DNA from: Rhodoferax sp. OV413
GTDB taxonomy: Bacteria > Pseudomonadota > Gammaproteobacteria > Burkholderiales > Burkholderiaceae_C
Assembly (NCBI GenBank): GCA_945861195.1
Contig: CAMATS010000169.1
Span: 1-5,746, forward strand
Reading direction: 5' to 3'
DNA length: 5,746 nt
Position numbers and translations under genes: made by a program. Below the pieces are notes generated by a model. The model searched no databases, was not told the origin of the DNA, and worked only from the letters and a program-made list of their open reading frames with translations. Of this stretch, positions 1 to 4,828 are shown piece after piece (within the stretch, counting starts at the first letter, position 1; each line of letters begins with the position of its first letter).

Positions 1-491
1 CGATTGGGCCCCTCAAACGCCATACTGTGCGAGATGCCCGCTTTGAGCAGGTCTTGCTGCCACTGCGAAGCTGCAGCCTGGGGTGAATCGACAATTTGTG
101 TCACTTGCTCAAGACTACTGCCGCCGCGCACGGTCTCGGCCTCTAGGCCATGGAGTTGCTCTGCCTGCCAGCTAACGGTCACACTCAAACCCACCAGCAA
201 GGCGACCGACGCCATCACGCTGGCCGGCATGGTCAAAAACTCATACGCGGCGTTAACCAGGCGCTGCAGCACAGAGGGCGCTCTTTCCGGGTGAAGCAGC
301 CCCTGAGCTTTGGCAGTGGCCATGAGCCGCTGAAAACCTGGCTCGCTGGTCTGGTAAGCGGGTCGCTTGTCAAGATCTTGCATCACTGCGTTGCGGATCA
401 CCCTGGCCTCCTGCTCGGTTTTAGACAATGGGCCGTCTGTCTGCCCCTGCAGCGCGGCCAGCCACTGTTCGTCGTCTGTTTTGTTCGTCAT
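1..491 (-). CDS. Single-pass membrane protein, putative anti-sigma factor (3' end outside window)
   Basis: The frame is open from ATG at 491 to the window edge (163 codons seen, C-terminus missing). GAGG lies just before the start, and only 11 bases separate it from the sigma gene's stop, so the two are almost certainly co-transcribed. The N-terminal part (residues 1-88) is hydrophilic and probably cytoplasmic. One hydrophobic helix follows at about 89-108 (MPASVMASVALLVGLSVTVS), then a soluble, presumably periplasmic segment rich in Glu, Gln, Ser and Ala. A cytoplasmic N-terminus, one helix, a periplasmic domain and a place directly behind an ECF sigma gene are the usual design of a membrane anti-sigma factor. 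No zinc HxxxCxxC anti-sigma motif is visible, so the role rests on context. I see no residue pattern that names a family. Alternatively it could be a membrane effector of the regulon. Confidence 0.72.
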   Translation of the reverse strand, partial: MTNKTDDEQWLAALQGQTDGPLSKTEQEARVIRNAVMQDLDKRPAYQTSEPGFQRLMATAKAQGLLHPERAPSVLQRLVNAAYEFLTMPASVMASVALLVGLSVTVSWQAEQLHGLEAETVRGGSSLEQVTQIVDSPQAAASQWQQDLLKAGISHSMAFEGPN

Positions 492-502
492 GGCCTCAGG
501 TC

Positions 503-1081
503 CTAGGCTGCAAGTAACTGCAGGCAATCTTGTATGAAAGGCGCAATGTGCTTACGGCTTTGCGTCAAATATTGCCGGGTCGCCATTTCAGTACGGCCCA
601 GCCGATCGGCAATTTCTTTGCCGTCAACCCCCTCAATGACCAGTTCCAACGCGTAGGCTCTGTCGGGCTCTTTTTTGGCAAACCGCGACAACCCTTTGCT
701 GACGCAGTCGTCCACAGCCTTTGGCGCTTGGGTCGGATCGCGCGTTTGCATGGTGGGGCTTGACTCGGCCAGCAACCATTCTTCGTCGGTGAGCGTGTCT
801 TCGGTGCTGCGCAGACTTTGTCGCTGGTGGTCAATCAGCGCATTTCGGGCAATCTGCCACAGCCAGGCATTGGCGGCGCCAGCACCACGAAAACTCTCTG
901 CCTGCTTGAGAACCTTCAACCGCGCCTCGTGCAACACATCGTCAGCGTCGGCCCGGGAAAGCCCTTTGGCCATGAAGAATCGGCCAAATTCCCGGCCTTT
1001 TTGCTCATAAAGCCTGCGCAGTGCAGCTGATTGCTCTGCGCCGCCCGCGCAGAGCGCCGCGATGATGTCTTCATCGGTCAT
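503..1081 (-). CDS. ECF-type RNA polymerase sigma factor
   Basis: This 192-residue protein has the two-domain layout of extracytoplasmic-function sigma factors. Region 2 spans about 20-90, with the acidic core ADADDVLHEARLKVLK (44-59) and a region 2.3/2.4-like NAWLWQIARNALIDHQRQ (71-88). A linker of about 35 residues follows. Region 4 (about 128-186) has a helix-turn-helix, GKEIADRLGRTEMATRQYL (154-172), for the -35 element. It should redirect RNA polymerase to a small regulon. I chose ATG 1081 because the protein then starts immediately before the region 2 fold; an in-frame ATG at 1147 would add 22 Pro/Ser-rich residues unlike the family. The ribosome site before 1081 is weak (CAGG). The next gene downstream encodes a one-helix membrane protein, a likely anti-sigma partner. 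Family is clear; signal and target promoters are not. Confidence 0.9.
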   Translation of the reverse strand: MTDEDIIAALCAGGAEQSAALRRLYEQKGREFGRFFMAKGLSRADADDVLHEARLKVLKQAESFRGAGAANAWLWQIARNALIDHQRQSLRSTEDTLTDEEWLLAESSPTMQTRDPTQAPKAVDDCVSKGLSRFAKKEPDRAYALELVIEGVDGKEIADRLGRTEMATRQYLTQSRKHIAPFIQDCLQLLAA

Positions 1082-1150
1082 CGGGTTGCCTGGGCTTGGC
1101 GAGGTGCTTCTGCCGCTTGGCCAGCAGTTGTCATATGAAACGCCCAAAAA

Positions 1151-1432
1151 TTAACGGTGTGTGCCATAACGGCTTCCTGTGCCAAGGTTTTGGTAGGTGC
1201 CGCCGATGGGCGAGCTGCCGACGCCGCCGTAGTAAAAACCGCCACGGCCGTTCGCATGATAGCCACCGCTTGGGCTGAACGCTGAACTGGGGTAGCTGCC
1301 GGTGGCTTGGTAGCCCACGCCGTGTTGGGGCCCGCCGTAGGGGTTGTAAGAAAAGCCTTGCTGTGCTGCGGCTGTGCCGATGCAGTTCGCCGCGATCAAG
1401 ATGGCGGCTGCTTTGCAGATGGCGTTGTTCAT
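1151..1432 (-). CDS. Small secreted Gly/Tyr-rich protein, unknown function
   Basis: A 93-residue protein starting at ATG 1432, preceded by AAGGA at a good distance. An upstream in-frame ATG at 1501 would put a Pro/Arg-rich stretch before the signal peptide, so I reject it. Residues 1-23 form a Sec signal peptide (a Lys near the start, hydrophobic AAAILIAANC, ending TAAA before QQ). The mature 70 residues are low in complexity: rich in Gly, Tyr, Ser and Pro with hardly any charge until the end, with repeated GGY/GGxY/YGG patches and an early YNPYGG. That composition suggests an extended or disordered extracytoplasmic protein rather than an enzyme. It sits 69 bases upstream of the sigma gene and downstream of another small secreted protein carrying NPYTG, all on one strand. 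I do not recognise a named family. Confidence 0.75.
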   Translation of the reverse strand: MNNAICKAAAILIAANCIGTAAAQQGFSYNPYGGPQHGVGYQATGSYPSSAFSPSGGYHANGRGGFYYGGVGSSPIGGTYQNLGTGSRYGTHR

Positions 1433-1563
1433 GGGTGTCCTTGGTGGAGGTTGGAAGACTGATGGTCCAGCGCCATGGCGAGATGTGCCAGGCAAATACA
1501 AACCTGACGCAAGGGCCTGGTTTGGTTTGGCCCAAACCCGCCCTGCGCGCTTTGGGGAACCTT

Positions 1564-1773
1564 CTATTTGTAGGGATTCACCGTGCCTGCTTTGCCGGTG
1601 TAAGGGTTGTAGTTTCCCTGGCTGCTGTAGTTGTCAAAAAGGGTGCTGTTGGGCGAAGTGCGTTGGTGTGGCTGAACGTAGGCGCCATTGCTGCGAAAGT
1701 AGCCGTTGACGGATTGGTCGGCCATGGCCTGACCGGCGGCGAGCAACGACAGCAACAAGAAGATGGTTTTCAT
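1564..1773 (-). CDS. Small secreted protein with NPYTGKxGTVNP tail, unknown function
   Basis: A 69-residue protein from ATG 1773, with AAAGGAA seven bases upstream; the earlier in-frame ATG (1803) lies before this ribosome site and is unlikely. Residues 1-18 are a textbook signal peptide (MKTIFLLLSLLAAGQAMA, cleavage before DQ), leaving about 51 mature residues. The mature part contains GYFRSNGAYVQPHQRTSPN followed by DNYSSQGNYNPYTGKAGTVNP. I know this combination from many short exported proteins of Gram-negative bacteria that carry no function assignment. It is hydrophilic and Tyr/Asn/Gly-rich, has no Cys, and should be periplasmic or secreted. It is the first gene of a co-oriented group followed by the second secreted protein (gap 131 bases), the sigma factor and the membrane protein. 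Confidence 0.82.
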   Translation of the reverse strand: MKTIFLLLSLLAAGQAMADQSVNGYFRSNGAYVQPHQRTSPNSTLFDNYSSQGNYNPYTGKAGTVNPYK

Positions 1774-1987
1774 GGTATTTCCTTTGGGTTGGTTGGGGTG
1801 CAAGGCTTATTCCTTACATGGGTAGAGACGAACCGCTTTTGGAAATGTGAGGGTTGGCACACCGATTTGATGAAAATAAATTTGCTCAAGGCATGGATGC
1901 CCGCCTTCGCGGGCATGACGAGGCTGCAACCTGGGTGTTGTCCGCCAAACTCTGCACGATGAACTGGGTCAGATGAAGCCGATTACC
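1774..1987. other. Non-coding stretch between vapC remnant and small secreted gene
   Basis: No credible gene on either strand. It holds the REP-like hairpin (1897-1916) and the upstream region of the 69-residue secreted protein. That upstream part is AT-richer (around 1861-1890) and may carry its promoter, but I could not pick a convincing -35/-10 pair or an ECF-type GGAAC box on the minus strand. Confidence 0.6.
1897..1916. repeat. REP-like palindromic hairpin
   Basis: ATGCCCGC and GCGGGCAT form a perfect 8-bp stem around a CTTC loop, followed by GACG. A hairpin of this type (GGATxCCCGCCTTCGCGGG with ATGACG after it) is a widespread intergenic repeat in betaproteobacterial genomes; that is recalled knowledge, not a search result. 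It lies about 70 bases past the vapC remnant and could end or stabilise that transcript, although no T-run follows in either direction. Confidence 0.75.
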
Positions 1988-2137
1988 TCAGCTGGTGATC
2001 CAGTTATCCAGCTGCAAGCCCGGCACCTTGGCAAACTCACGCATGTTGTTGGTAACCAGCAGGGCCTGTTGGCTGAGGGCGCAGAAACATCTCTGGGGCT
2101 TGGCTGTTACGCGCCGAGCCAGCTTTGGCCGGATCAT
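1988..2137 (-). pseudogene. vapC: VapC toxin remnant (PIN domain, internal deletion)
   Basis: The reading frame starts at ATG 2137, overlapping the vapB stop as ATGA, exactly where a vapC gene should begin. It is open for only 49 codons, against about 130 in functional VapC. The last 25 codons, ALLVTNNMREFAKVPG then LQLDNWITS, are an unmistakable VapC C-terminus (LVTNN-x-REF-x-x-VPGL-x-x-xxW). The first 24 residues (MIRPKLARRVTAKPQRCF...) do not resemble a PIN N-terminus. The N-terminal catalytic Asp and the central acidic residues are missing, so it cannot be an active endoribonuclease. The natural C-terminus and stop are kept, which points to an internal deletion rather than 3' truncation. 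A short peptide may still be translated through coupling to vapB. Confidence 0.82.
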
Positions 2138-2367
2138 GGCGCAATCTCGGCGCGAACCTGGTCGTCAGGTTGATTGCGCGTCAACACAAATTTTGGCTCA
2201 AAGGCGGCGAGTCCAGCCAACAGCGTTTGCCAAGGGTCATCCACCGGCAATAACAACACGCCATTGCCGAAATGTTTGACCCCCACCTCGGTGCCGACAA
2301 ACCGGTACTCTTTGGGTAGCCGAACGGCTTGGCTGCCGTCGGATTGAAAAATACGTGCGGTGTCCAT
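2134..2367 (-). CDS. vapB: VapB-type antitoxin (AbrB/SpoVT fold)
   Basis: A 77-residue, full-length VapB-like antitoxin. The N-terminal swapped-hairpin DNA-binding domain (about 1-45) shows the family signature ARIFQSDGSQAVRLPKEYRF, then VGTEV and a GNGVLLLP strand. The C-terminal arm (PWQTLLAGLAAFEPKF, then RNQPDDQVRAEI) is the part that normally wraps around and blocks the VapC RNase. TAGGAG lies six bases before ATG 2367, and the promoter and possible operator described separately lie just upstream. In an intact operon VapB represses its own promoter together with VapC. Here the toxin that follows is only a remnant, so this is a solitary antitoxin that could still bind its operator or neutralise a related VapC elsewhere. 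The gene shows no frameshift or missing segment. Confidence 0.92.
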   Translation of the reverse strand: MDTARIFQSDGSQAVRLPKEYRFVGTEVGVKHFGNGVLLLPVDDPWQTLLAGLAAFEPKFVLTRNQPDDQVRAEIAP

Positions 2368-2390
2368 GGGGTACTCCTAAACGGATAAAC

Positions 2391-2409
2391 ACCAACGATA
2401 GCTACCAAC
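2391..2409. promoter_or_regulatory. Candidate VapB operator
   Basis: Two copies of ACCAAC (2391-2396 and 2404-2409; GTTGGT on the minus strand) are 13 bases apart and enclose the near-palindrome GATAGCTACC. The site overlaps the predicted -10 box and spacer of the vapB promoter, where an autoregulator would bind. The assignment is by position and symmetry only. Confidence 0.4.
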
Positions 2410-2423
2410 TGCCAAAATGTCCA
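2395..2423 (-). promoter_or_regulatory. Putative sigma-70 promoter of vapB
   Basis: On the minus strand TGGACA (2423-2418) and TATCGT (2400-2395) are separated by exactly 17 bases. Transcription would start near 2388, giving a leader of about 20 bases holding the TAGGAG ribosome site. The -35 box lies just outside the left end of the insertion sequence, so the promoter appears to have survived the insertion. Confidence 0.45.
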
Positions 2424-2432
2424 CTGCTAGCC

Positions 2433-2460
2433 TTGTCCAACGAGGTGTGAGCCTGAACGG
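2433..2460 (+). repeat. Left terminal repeat L1 of the insertion sequence
   Basis: This is the outermost copy of the terminal motif at the left end. Key blocks, in order, are TCCAA, GAGG, TGTGAGCC and TGAA. It pairs with R1 at the other end (AGGT-xx-GAGCCTGAA shared) and has an ungapped tandem relative, L2, 35 bases further in. Confidence 0.7.
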
Positions 2461-2503
2461 TCCATGTATTTCCAGTCAGGAATGAGCCCAAAGCGGGACC
2501 GTT
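2456..2503. repeat. Inverted repeat AACGGTCC / GGACCGTT upstream of the transposase
   Basis: AACGGTCC (2456-2463) and GGACCGTT (2496-2503) are perfect 8-base complements around 32 bases that contain a second small hairpin (TTCC-AGTCA-GGAA, 2470-2482). In RNA this would fold just ahead of the transposase start. Comparable leader structures in other insertion sequences limit transposase translation from read-through transcripts; that role here is a guess. Confidence 0.5.
2469..2496 (+). repeat. Subterminal repeat L2 of the insertion sequence
   Basis: A second copy of the terminal motif. Against L1 it matches at 17 of 27 ungapped positions, including TCCA, AGG and TGAGCC. Against R1 it shares TTTCCA, TCAGG, GAGCC and AAGCG with one single-base gap. 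It is a probable second transposase-binding site. Confidence 0.6.
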
Positions 2504-2551
2504 AGCGCCTAAGATCGTCAAAAGGTTGATCATCCAAAGATGGTGATCGAC

Positions 2552-3823
2552 ATGAACGAAACAAAGTTGGACACGATTGCCCAACTGCAAGACTTTCTCA
2601 AAGCAACGCCAGAAGTCAGCTTCAGCGGCATTGGCGAGAAGGATGGCAATGAAAGATACGAGCACATCAGCCGCGTGCTCAAGCGCTTTGACTACCCCCA
2701 CCGCAAAAGGGCCGAGCGAGGCGTGGTGCTCGCCTACTTGCAGCGCACCAGTGGTTACAGCCGAGCCCAGATAAAACGCCTGGTGGCGCGTTGGCACAAC
2801 AACCGGCTCGCGGCGAAGCCCCTGGTCAAGCGCTACTGGGCACCGAGCGCGCCGTTTGCCCGCAAGTACAACGCGAGCGATATCGACCTGCTGGTGGAGA
2901 TGGACCGGGCCAACGAAGACGTCTGCGGCCCTGCCATCGTGCACCTGCTCAAACGCGCCTACAACACCTACGGCGACAAACGCTATGAACGACTGGCAGG
3001 CCTGTCTGTGTCCCATCTGTACAACCTGCGCAAAAGCAGCGGTTACCAAACCCTTCGCAGGAGCTTTACCAAGACCCGCTGCGTGTGCAACCCAATCGGT
3101 GTACGCAAGGCTCCGCGGCCCGATGGACGTGCGGGCTGGGTGCGCATTGACAGCGTCCACCAAGGCGACCTTGACGGCATCAAGGGGGTCTATCACATCA
3201 CCTGCGTGGATGCGGTGAGCCAGTGGCAGGTTGAGGCCTGCGTACAGGGCATAAGCGAGGCATTTTTGCTACCCGTGCTGGCCTTTATCCTGAGCCAGTT
3301 CCCGTTTGTTATCAAGGGATTTCACTCGGACAATGGCACGGAATACATCAACAAAAAAGTGGCTGAACTGCTCAATAAATTGAACATCGAGCAGACCAAA
3401 TCACGCTCGCGCCAAAGTAACGATAACGCTTTGGCTGAAAGCAAAAACGCCAGCGTTGTCAGGAAGCATATGGGCTACATCCACATACCGCAAAAGTATG
3501 CCAAACCGATCAACGAATTCTTCGCCAACACCTTCAACTTTTGGCTCAATATGCACCGGCCCTGTCTGTTCGCCACCGAGGTGATCGGCGATAAGGGAAA
3601 GATCAAAAAGGTTTACAAACATGCCGATGTGAAGACCCCGCTGGAGTGTCTGGCGGTGCTGAGCGAGAAATGTTTGGTGACGTTCAAAAAGGGCATCACG
3701 CTCAAAGATTTACAGAACCAAGCCTGCGCAAAAACCGACCTGCAAGCGGCAAAGGAGATGCAGGCAGCGAAGGCCCAATTGTTCGCCATGTTCAACAAGC
3801 CTGAGGTCAAGATCCGGGCCTGA
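2552..3823 (+). CDS. IS transposase, rve integrase-core DDE type
   Basis: The protein is 427 residues counted from ATG 2540, or 423 from ATG 2552. I prefer 2552: GGTGA sits six bases before it, and relatives I recall begin MNETKL. Residue numbers here use the 2540 start. An N-terminal helix-turn-helix region (about 40-90, with GYSRAQIKRLVARW at 72-85) should bind the terminal repeats. A linker follows, then the RNase H-like integrase core (about 196-310). The catalytic triad is D204 (WVRIDSVHQGD), D264 (GFHSDNGTEY) and E300 (SNDNALAESKN), the last two with the classical 35-residue spacing. The C-terminal part (about 315-427) is Lys-rich. All catalytic residues are present and there is no frameshift, so the enzyme is probably functional. 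It is transcribed opposite to every other gene here. Confidence 0.93.
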   Translation: MNETKLDTIAQLQDFLKATPEVSFSGIGEKDGNERYEHISRVLKRFDYPHRKRAERGVVLAYLQRTSGYSRAQIKRLVARWHNNRLAAKPLVKRYWAPSAPFARKYNASDIDLLVEMDRANEDVCGPAIVHLLKRAYNTYGDKRYERLAGLSVSHLYNLRKSSGYQTLRRSFTKTRCVCNPIGVRKAPRPDGRAGWVRIDSVHQGDLDGIKGVYHITCVDAVSQWQVEACVQGISEAFLLPVLAFILSQFPFVIKGFHSDNGTEYINKKVAELLNKLNIEQTKSRSRQSNDNALAESKNASVVRKHMGYIHIPQKYAKPINEFFANTFNFWLNMHRPCLFATEVIGDKGKIKKVYKHADVKTPLECLAVLSEKCLVTFKKGITLKDLQNQACAKTDLQAAKEMQAAKAQLFAMFNKPEVKIRA

Positions 3824-3837
3824 ATCAAGACCAATCA

Positions 3838-3851
3838 CCGCAGGGCTGCGG
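3838..3851 (+). repeat. Short hairpin just after the transposase stop
   Basis: CCGCA-GGGC-TGCGG folds as a 5-bp stem with a tetraloop, 14 bases past the stop codon. No T-run follows, so it is not a standard intrinsic terminator. It could protect the 3' end of the message. Confidence 0.4.
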
Positions 3852-3897
3852 GCTTACAGGCACCATCTCCCTCACAGAAAAAGTTGGTTGACTGCAG

Positions 3898-3923
3898 GAT
3901 CGTGCATGAGTACATGCACGATC
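3898..3923. repeat. Perfect 11-bp hairpin inside the insertion sequence
   Basis: GATCGTGCATG and CATGCACGATC are exact complements around an AGTA loop. A run of seven G follows at 3925-3931, then GGCCGGCC (3937-3944) within a CCTGC/GCAGG stem (3932-3936, 3948-3952). No T-run is present on either strand. It may block read-through into the element or be a protein site. Confidence 0.8.
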
Positions 3924-3992
3924 TGGGGGGGCCTGCGGCCGGCCCTGGCAGGGGCCTTGTAAGAATGAATTCAACAAGACAGGGGCACACTT

Positions 3993-4019
3993 CCGCGCCG
4001 CTTACACTGTCATGTTCAA
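3993..4019 (-). repeat. Possible subterminal repeat R2 of the insertion sequence
   Basis: Read on the minus strand, TTGAACATGACAGTGTAAGC matches L1 at about 13 of 27 ungapped positions (TTG, CA, GTGT, AGC). This is weaker than the L1/L2/R1 relationship and may be chance. Confidence 0.3.
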
Positions 4020-4059
4020 CCCGGTCAGCCTGTATGACGATTGAGACCAAACTGATTTC

Positions 4060-4087
4060 GCTTCAGGCTCGTACCTGAATTGGAAAA
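4060..4087 (-). repeat. Right terminal repeat R1 of the insertion sequence
   Basis: Inverted partner of L1 and L2. On the minus strand it reads TTTTCCAATTCAGG, then TACGAGCCTGAAGC. The 9-mer GAGCCTGAA is identical in L1, and TTTCCA, TCAGG, GAGCC and AAGCG recur in L2. It marks the right edge of the element. Confidence 0.7.
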
Positions 4088-4205
4088 TACTGCCCTATCT
4101 GCCGCATCCAAGCGGTCAAGCACGACTAGCGCCTGTTGCGCATCAGCGCTTGCCGCGAGGGCGCGAAAGCGGCTTTGGATCGGCAAATTTGGGCGCTGTA
4201 CCTCG

Positions 4206-4508
4206 TTAATTTCTGCCTTTTCCAACCAGATACCCCACCAACCCAGAGACGATCGCACTGAGCAGGCCCGCAGCCCATTTTTTGTCCTCTGCCGTACCAC
4301 CAGCGAACAGGTAAATGCATCCGATGAAAATAGCGCCGATCGTCAACAGCCCGAAGTAAAAGAGAACATAGGCAAAGTGCCTTTTTTGCGCAGCGACCGC
4401 CGCCTCTTCGCTGCGCCTTGCTTGCGCGTCTTGGGGCGTTTCGCTGGTGATGGTGGCGTCATATCGGTGGCCAGCTTTGGTGAGCTGAACCAAATCAATC
4501 GTTTCCAT
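4206..4508 (-). CDS. Small two-helix inner-membrane protein, unknown function
   Basis: A 100-residue protein whose ATG (4508) overlaps the stop of the upstream RHH gene as TGATG, so translation is probably coupled. Residues 1-44 are hydrophilic and charged (TSETPQDAQARRSEEAAVAA), likely a cytoplasmic helix. Two membrane helices follow: about 45-69 (FAYVLFYFGLLTIGAIFIGC...) and about 77-97 (WAAGLLSAIVSGLVGYLVGK). They are joined by a short polar loop, GGTAEDKK, giving an N-in/C-in hairpin. The second helix has closely spaced glycines (G89, G92, G96), typical of tight helix packing or oligomers. There is no signal peptide and no enzyme motif. Pairing with a DNA-binding partner is compatible with a membrane toxin or stress effector controlled by that partner, or with a sensor. 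I cannot assign a named family. Confidence 0.85.
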   Translation of the reverse strand: METIDLVQLTKAGHRYDATITSETPQDAQARRSEEAAVAAQKRHFAYVLFYFGLLTIGAIFIGCIYLFAGGTAEDKKWAAGLLSAIVSGLVGYLVGKGRN

Positions 4509-4729
4509 CAGATCCCAACAATTTCCGTCAGCAGTATCTTGTTTTGGTCCAGGATGCCAAAGCGTTTCTTCTCCGATTTGGCTTCGGCGACCACGTCAAA
4601 CAGGGCTATAGCTTTGCGAAGAATCTCGCTTTTTGACGTGTGGCCCGCTGCGGCCAATTGTTCTAAGCGGTCGTTTAGCTCTGGGGATACAGCCAAGCTG
4701 AGGCGTACAGACTCTCGTTCGGTAGACAT
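4508..4729 (-). CDS. Ribbon-helix-helix (CopG/Arc-like) transcriptional regulator
   Basis: A 73-residue protein from ATG 4729, with AAAGGAA upstream at normal spacing. The N-terminus has the RHH layout: a short strand ESVRLSLAV (6-14) that would insert into the DNA major groove as a dimer, helix A SPELNDRLEQLAAAG (15-29), and helix B SKSEILRKAIALFDVVAEA (32-50). A C-terminal tail, RFGILDQNKILLTEIVGI (56-73), looks like a beta-hairpin add-on that could bind a partner. Such proteins usually repress their own operon. Here the only co-transcribed gene is the membrane protein, translationally coupled by a one-base overlap. An antitoxin-like role is possible but unproven. Fold assignment is firm; target and partner are inference. 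Confidence 0.9.
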   Translation of the reverse strand: MSTERESVRLSLAVSPELNDRLEQLAAAGHTSKSEILRKAIALFDVVAEAKSEKKRFGILDQNKILLTEIVGI

Positions 4730-4772
4730 TTGAAATTCCTTTATGGGTGAGAAATGCGTGTTTTCTGCGCTT

Positions 4773-4802
4773 ATTCTACGCGGACAGTGGAAATTGCGTC
4801 AT
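4773..4802 (-). promoter_or_regulatory. Putative sigma-70 promoter of the RHH/membrane operon
   Basis: On the minus strand ATGACG (4802-4797) and TAGAAT (4778-4773) are 18 bases apart. The -10 matches consensus at 5 of 6 positions. A start near 4766 would leave a leader of about 35 bases ending in the AAAGGAA ribosome site. The promoter lies between the brnA remnant and the operon, so the operon does not depend on brnTA transcription. Confidence 0.5.
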
Positions 4803-4828
4803 GAACAATCTCGAAAAAGCGCTATTCG

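Larger units (their letters stand above)
2433..4087 (+). mobile_element. Insertion sequence with rve/DDE transposase (about 1.65 kb)
   Basis: The element is defined by one transposase gene and imperfect inverted ends. The left end has TTGTCCAAC-GAGGTGTGAGCCTGAA and the right end, read on the minus strand, TTTTCCAATTCAGG-TACGAGCCTGAA. They share TCCAA, AGGT and the 9-mer GAGCCTGAA with one single-base gap. Between the gene and the ends lie subterminal repeats and hairpins (separate entries). I find no clean target duplication; ACTGC occurs at 2423-2427 and 4089-4093, but not at matching distances from the ends. Edges may be off by up to about 6 bases. The transposase type suggests the ISNCY/IS1202-like or IS481-like groups. 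The element lies antiparallel to its neighbours between vapB and the RHH/membrane operon. Confidence 0.75.
3824..4205. other. Gene-free stretch: IS 3' region plus flank of the RHH operon
   Basis: No supported gene on either strand. 3824-4087 is the 3' non-coding part of the insertion sequence, with three hairpins or palindromes and the right terminal repeat. 4088-4205 is chromosomal sequence downstream of the two-helix membrane gene. A minus-strand frame through it (EVQRPNLPIQSRFRAL... at about 4205-4090) looks somewhat protein-like but has no start of its own and runs into the insertion sequence. It may be a gene fragment cut by the insertion, or chance. Confidence 0.55.

Noticed and set aside
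503..1147. Longer sigma factor start at 1147
   Set aside because: It adds a Pro/Ser-rich 22-residue lead unlike ECF sigma factors; ATG 1081 places region 2 at the normal distance from the N-terminus.
1555..1561. GGGAACC, an ECF-type -35 box on the plus strand
   Set aside because: No plus-strand gene follows, and I could not find a matching -10 box at the right distance. The co-oriented genes are all on the minus strand.
1363..1962. 199-codon open frame on the plus strand
   Set aside because: Antisense to both small secreted proteins and through the REP-like hairpin. It has Cys/Arg-rich composition with no ribosome site or domain.
2402..3196. 264-codon open frame on the minus strand
   Set aside because: It is the reverse complement of the transposase gene. 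The plus-strand protein shows the full DDE triad and family features, while the minus frame is an Ala/Val-rich shadow with no recognisable motif.
2423..4093. ACTGC on both sides of the insertion sequence as a target duplication
   Set aside because: The copies are 5 bases from the left end and 1 base from the right end as set by the repeat alignment, and a 5-base match is easily chance.
4025..4300. 91-codon open frame on the minus strand overlapping the membrane gene's 3' end
   Set aside because: Its start lies inside the membrane gene in another frame and its end lies inside the insertion sequence. Only the middle looks protein-like, so I report that as a possible fragment rather than a gene.
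4080..4733. 217-codon open frame on the plus strand
   Set aside because: It lies antisense to two well-supported minus-strand genes (RHH regulator and membrane protein), which have ribosome sites, coupling and clear folds. Its translation is Arg/Ser-rich without motifs.
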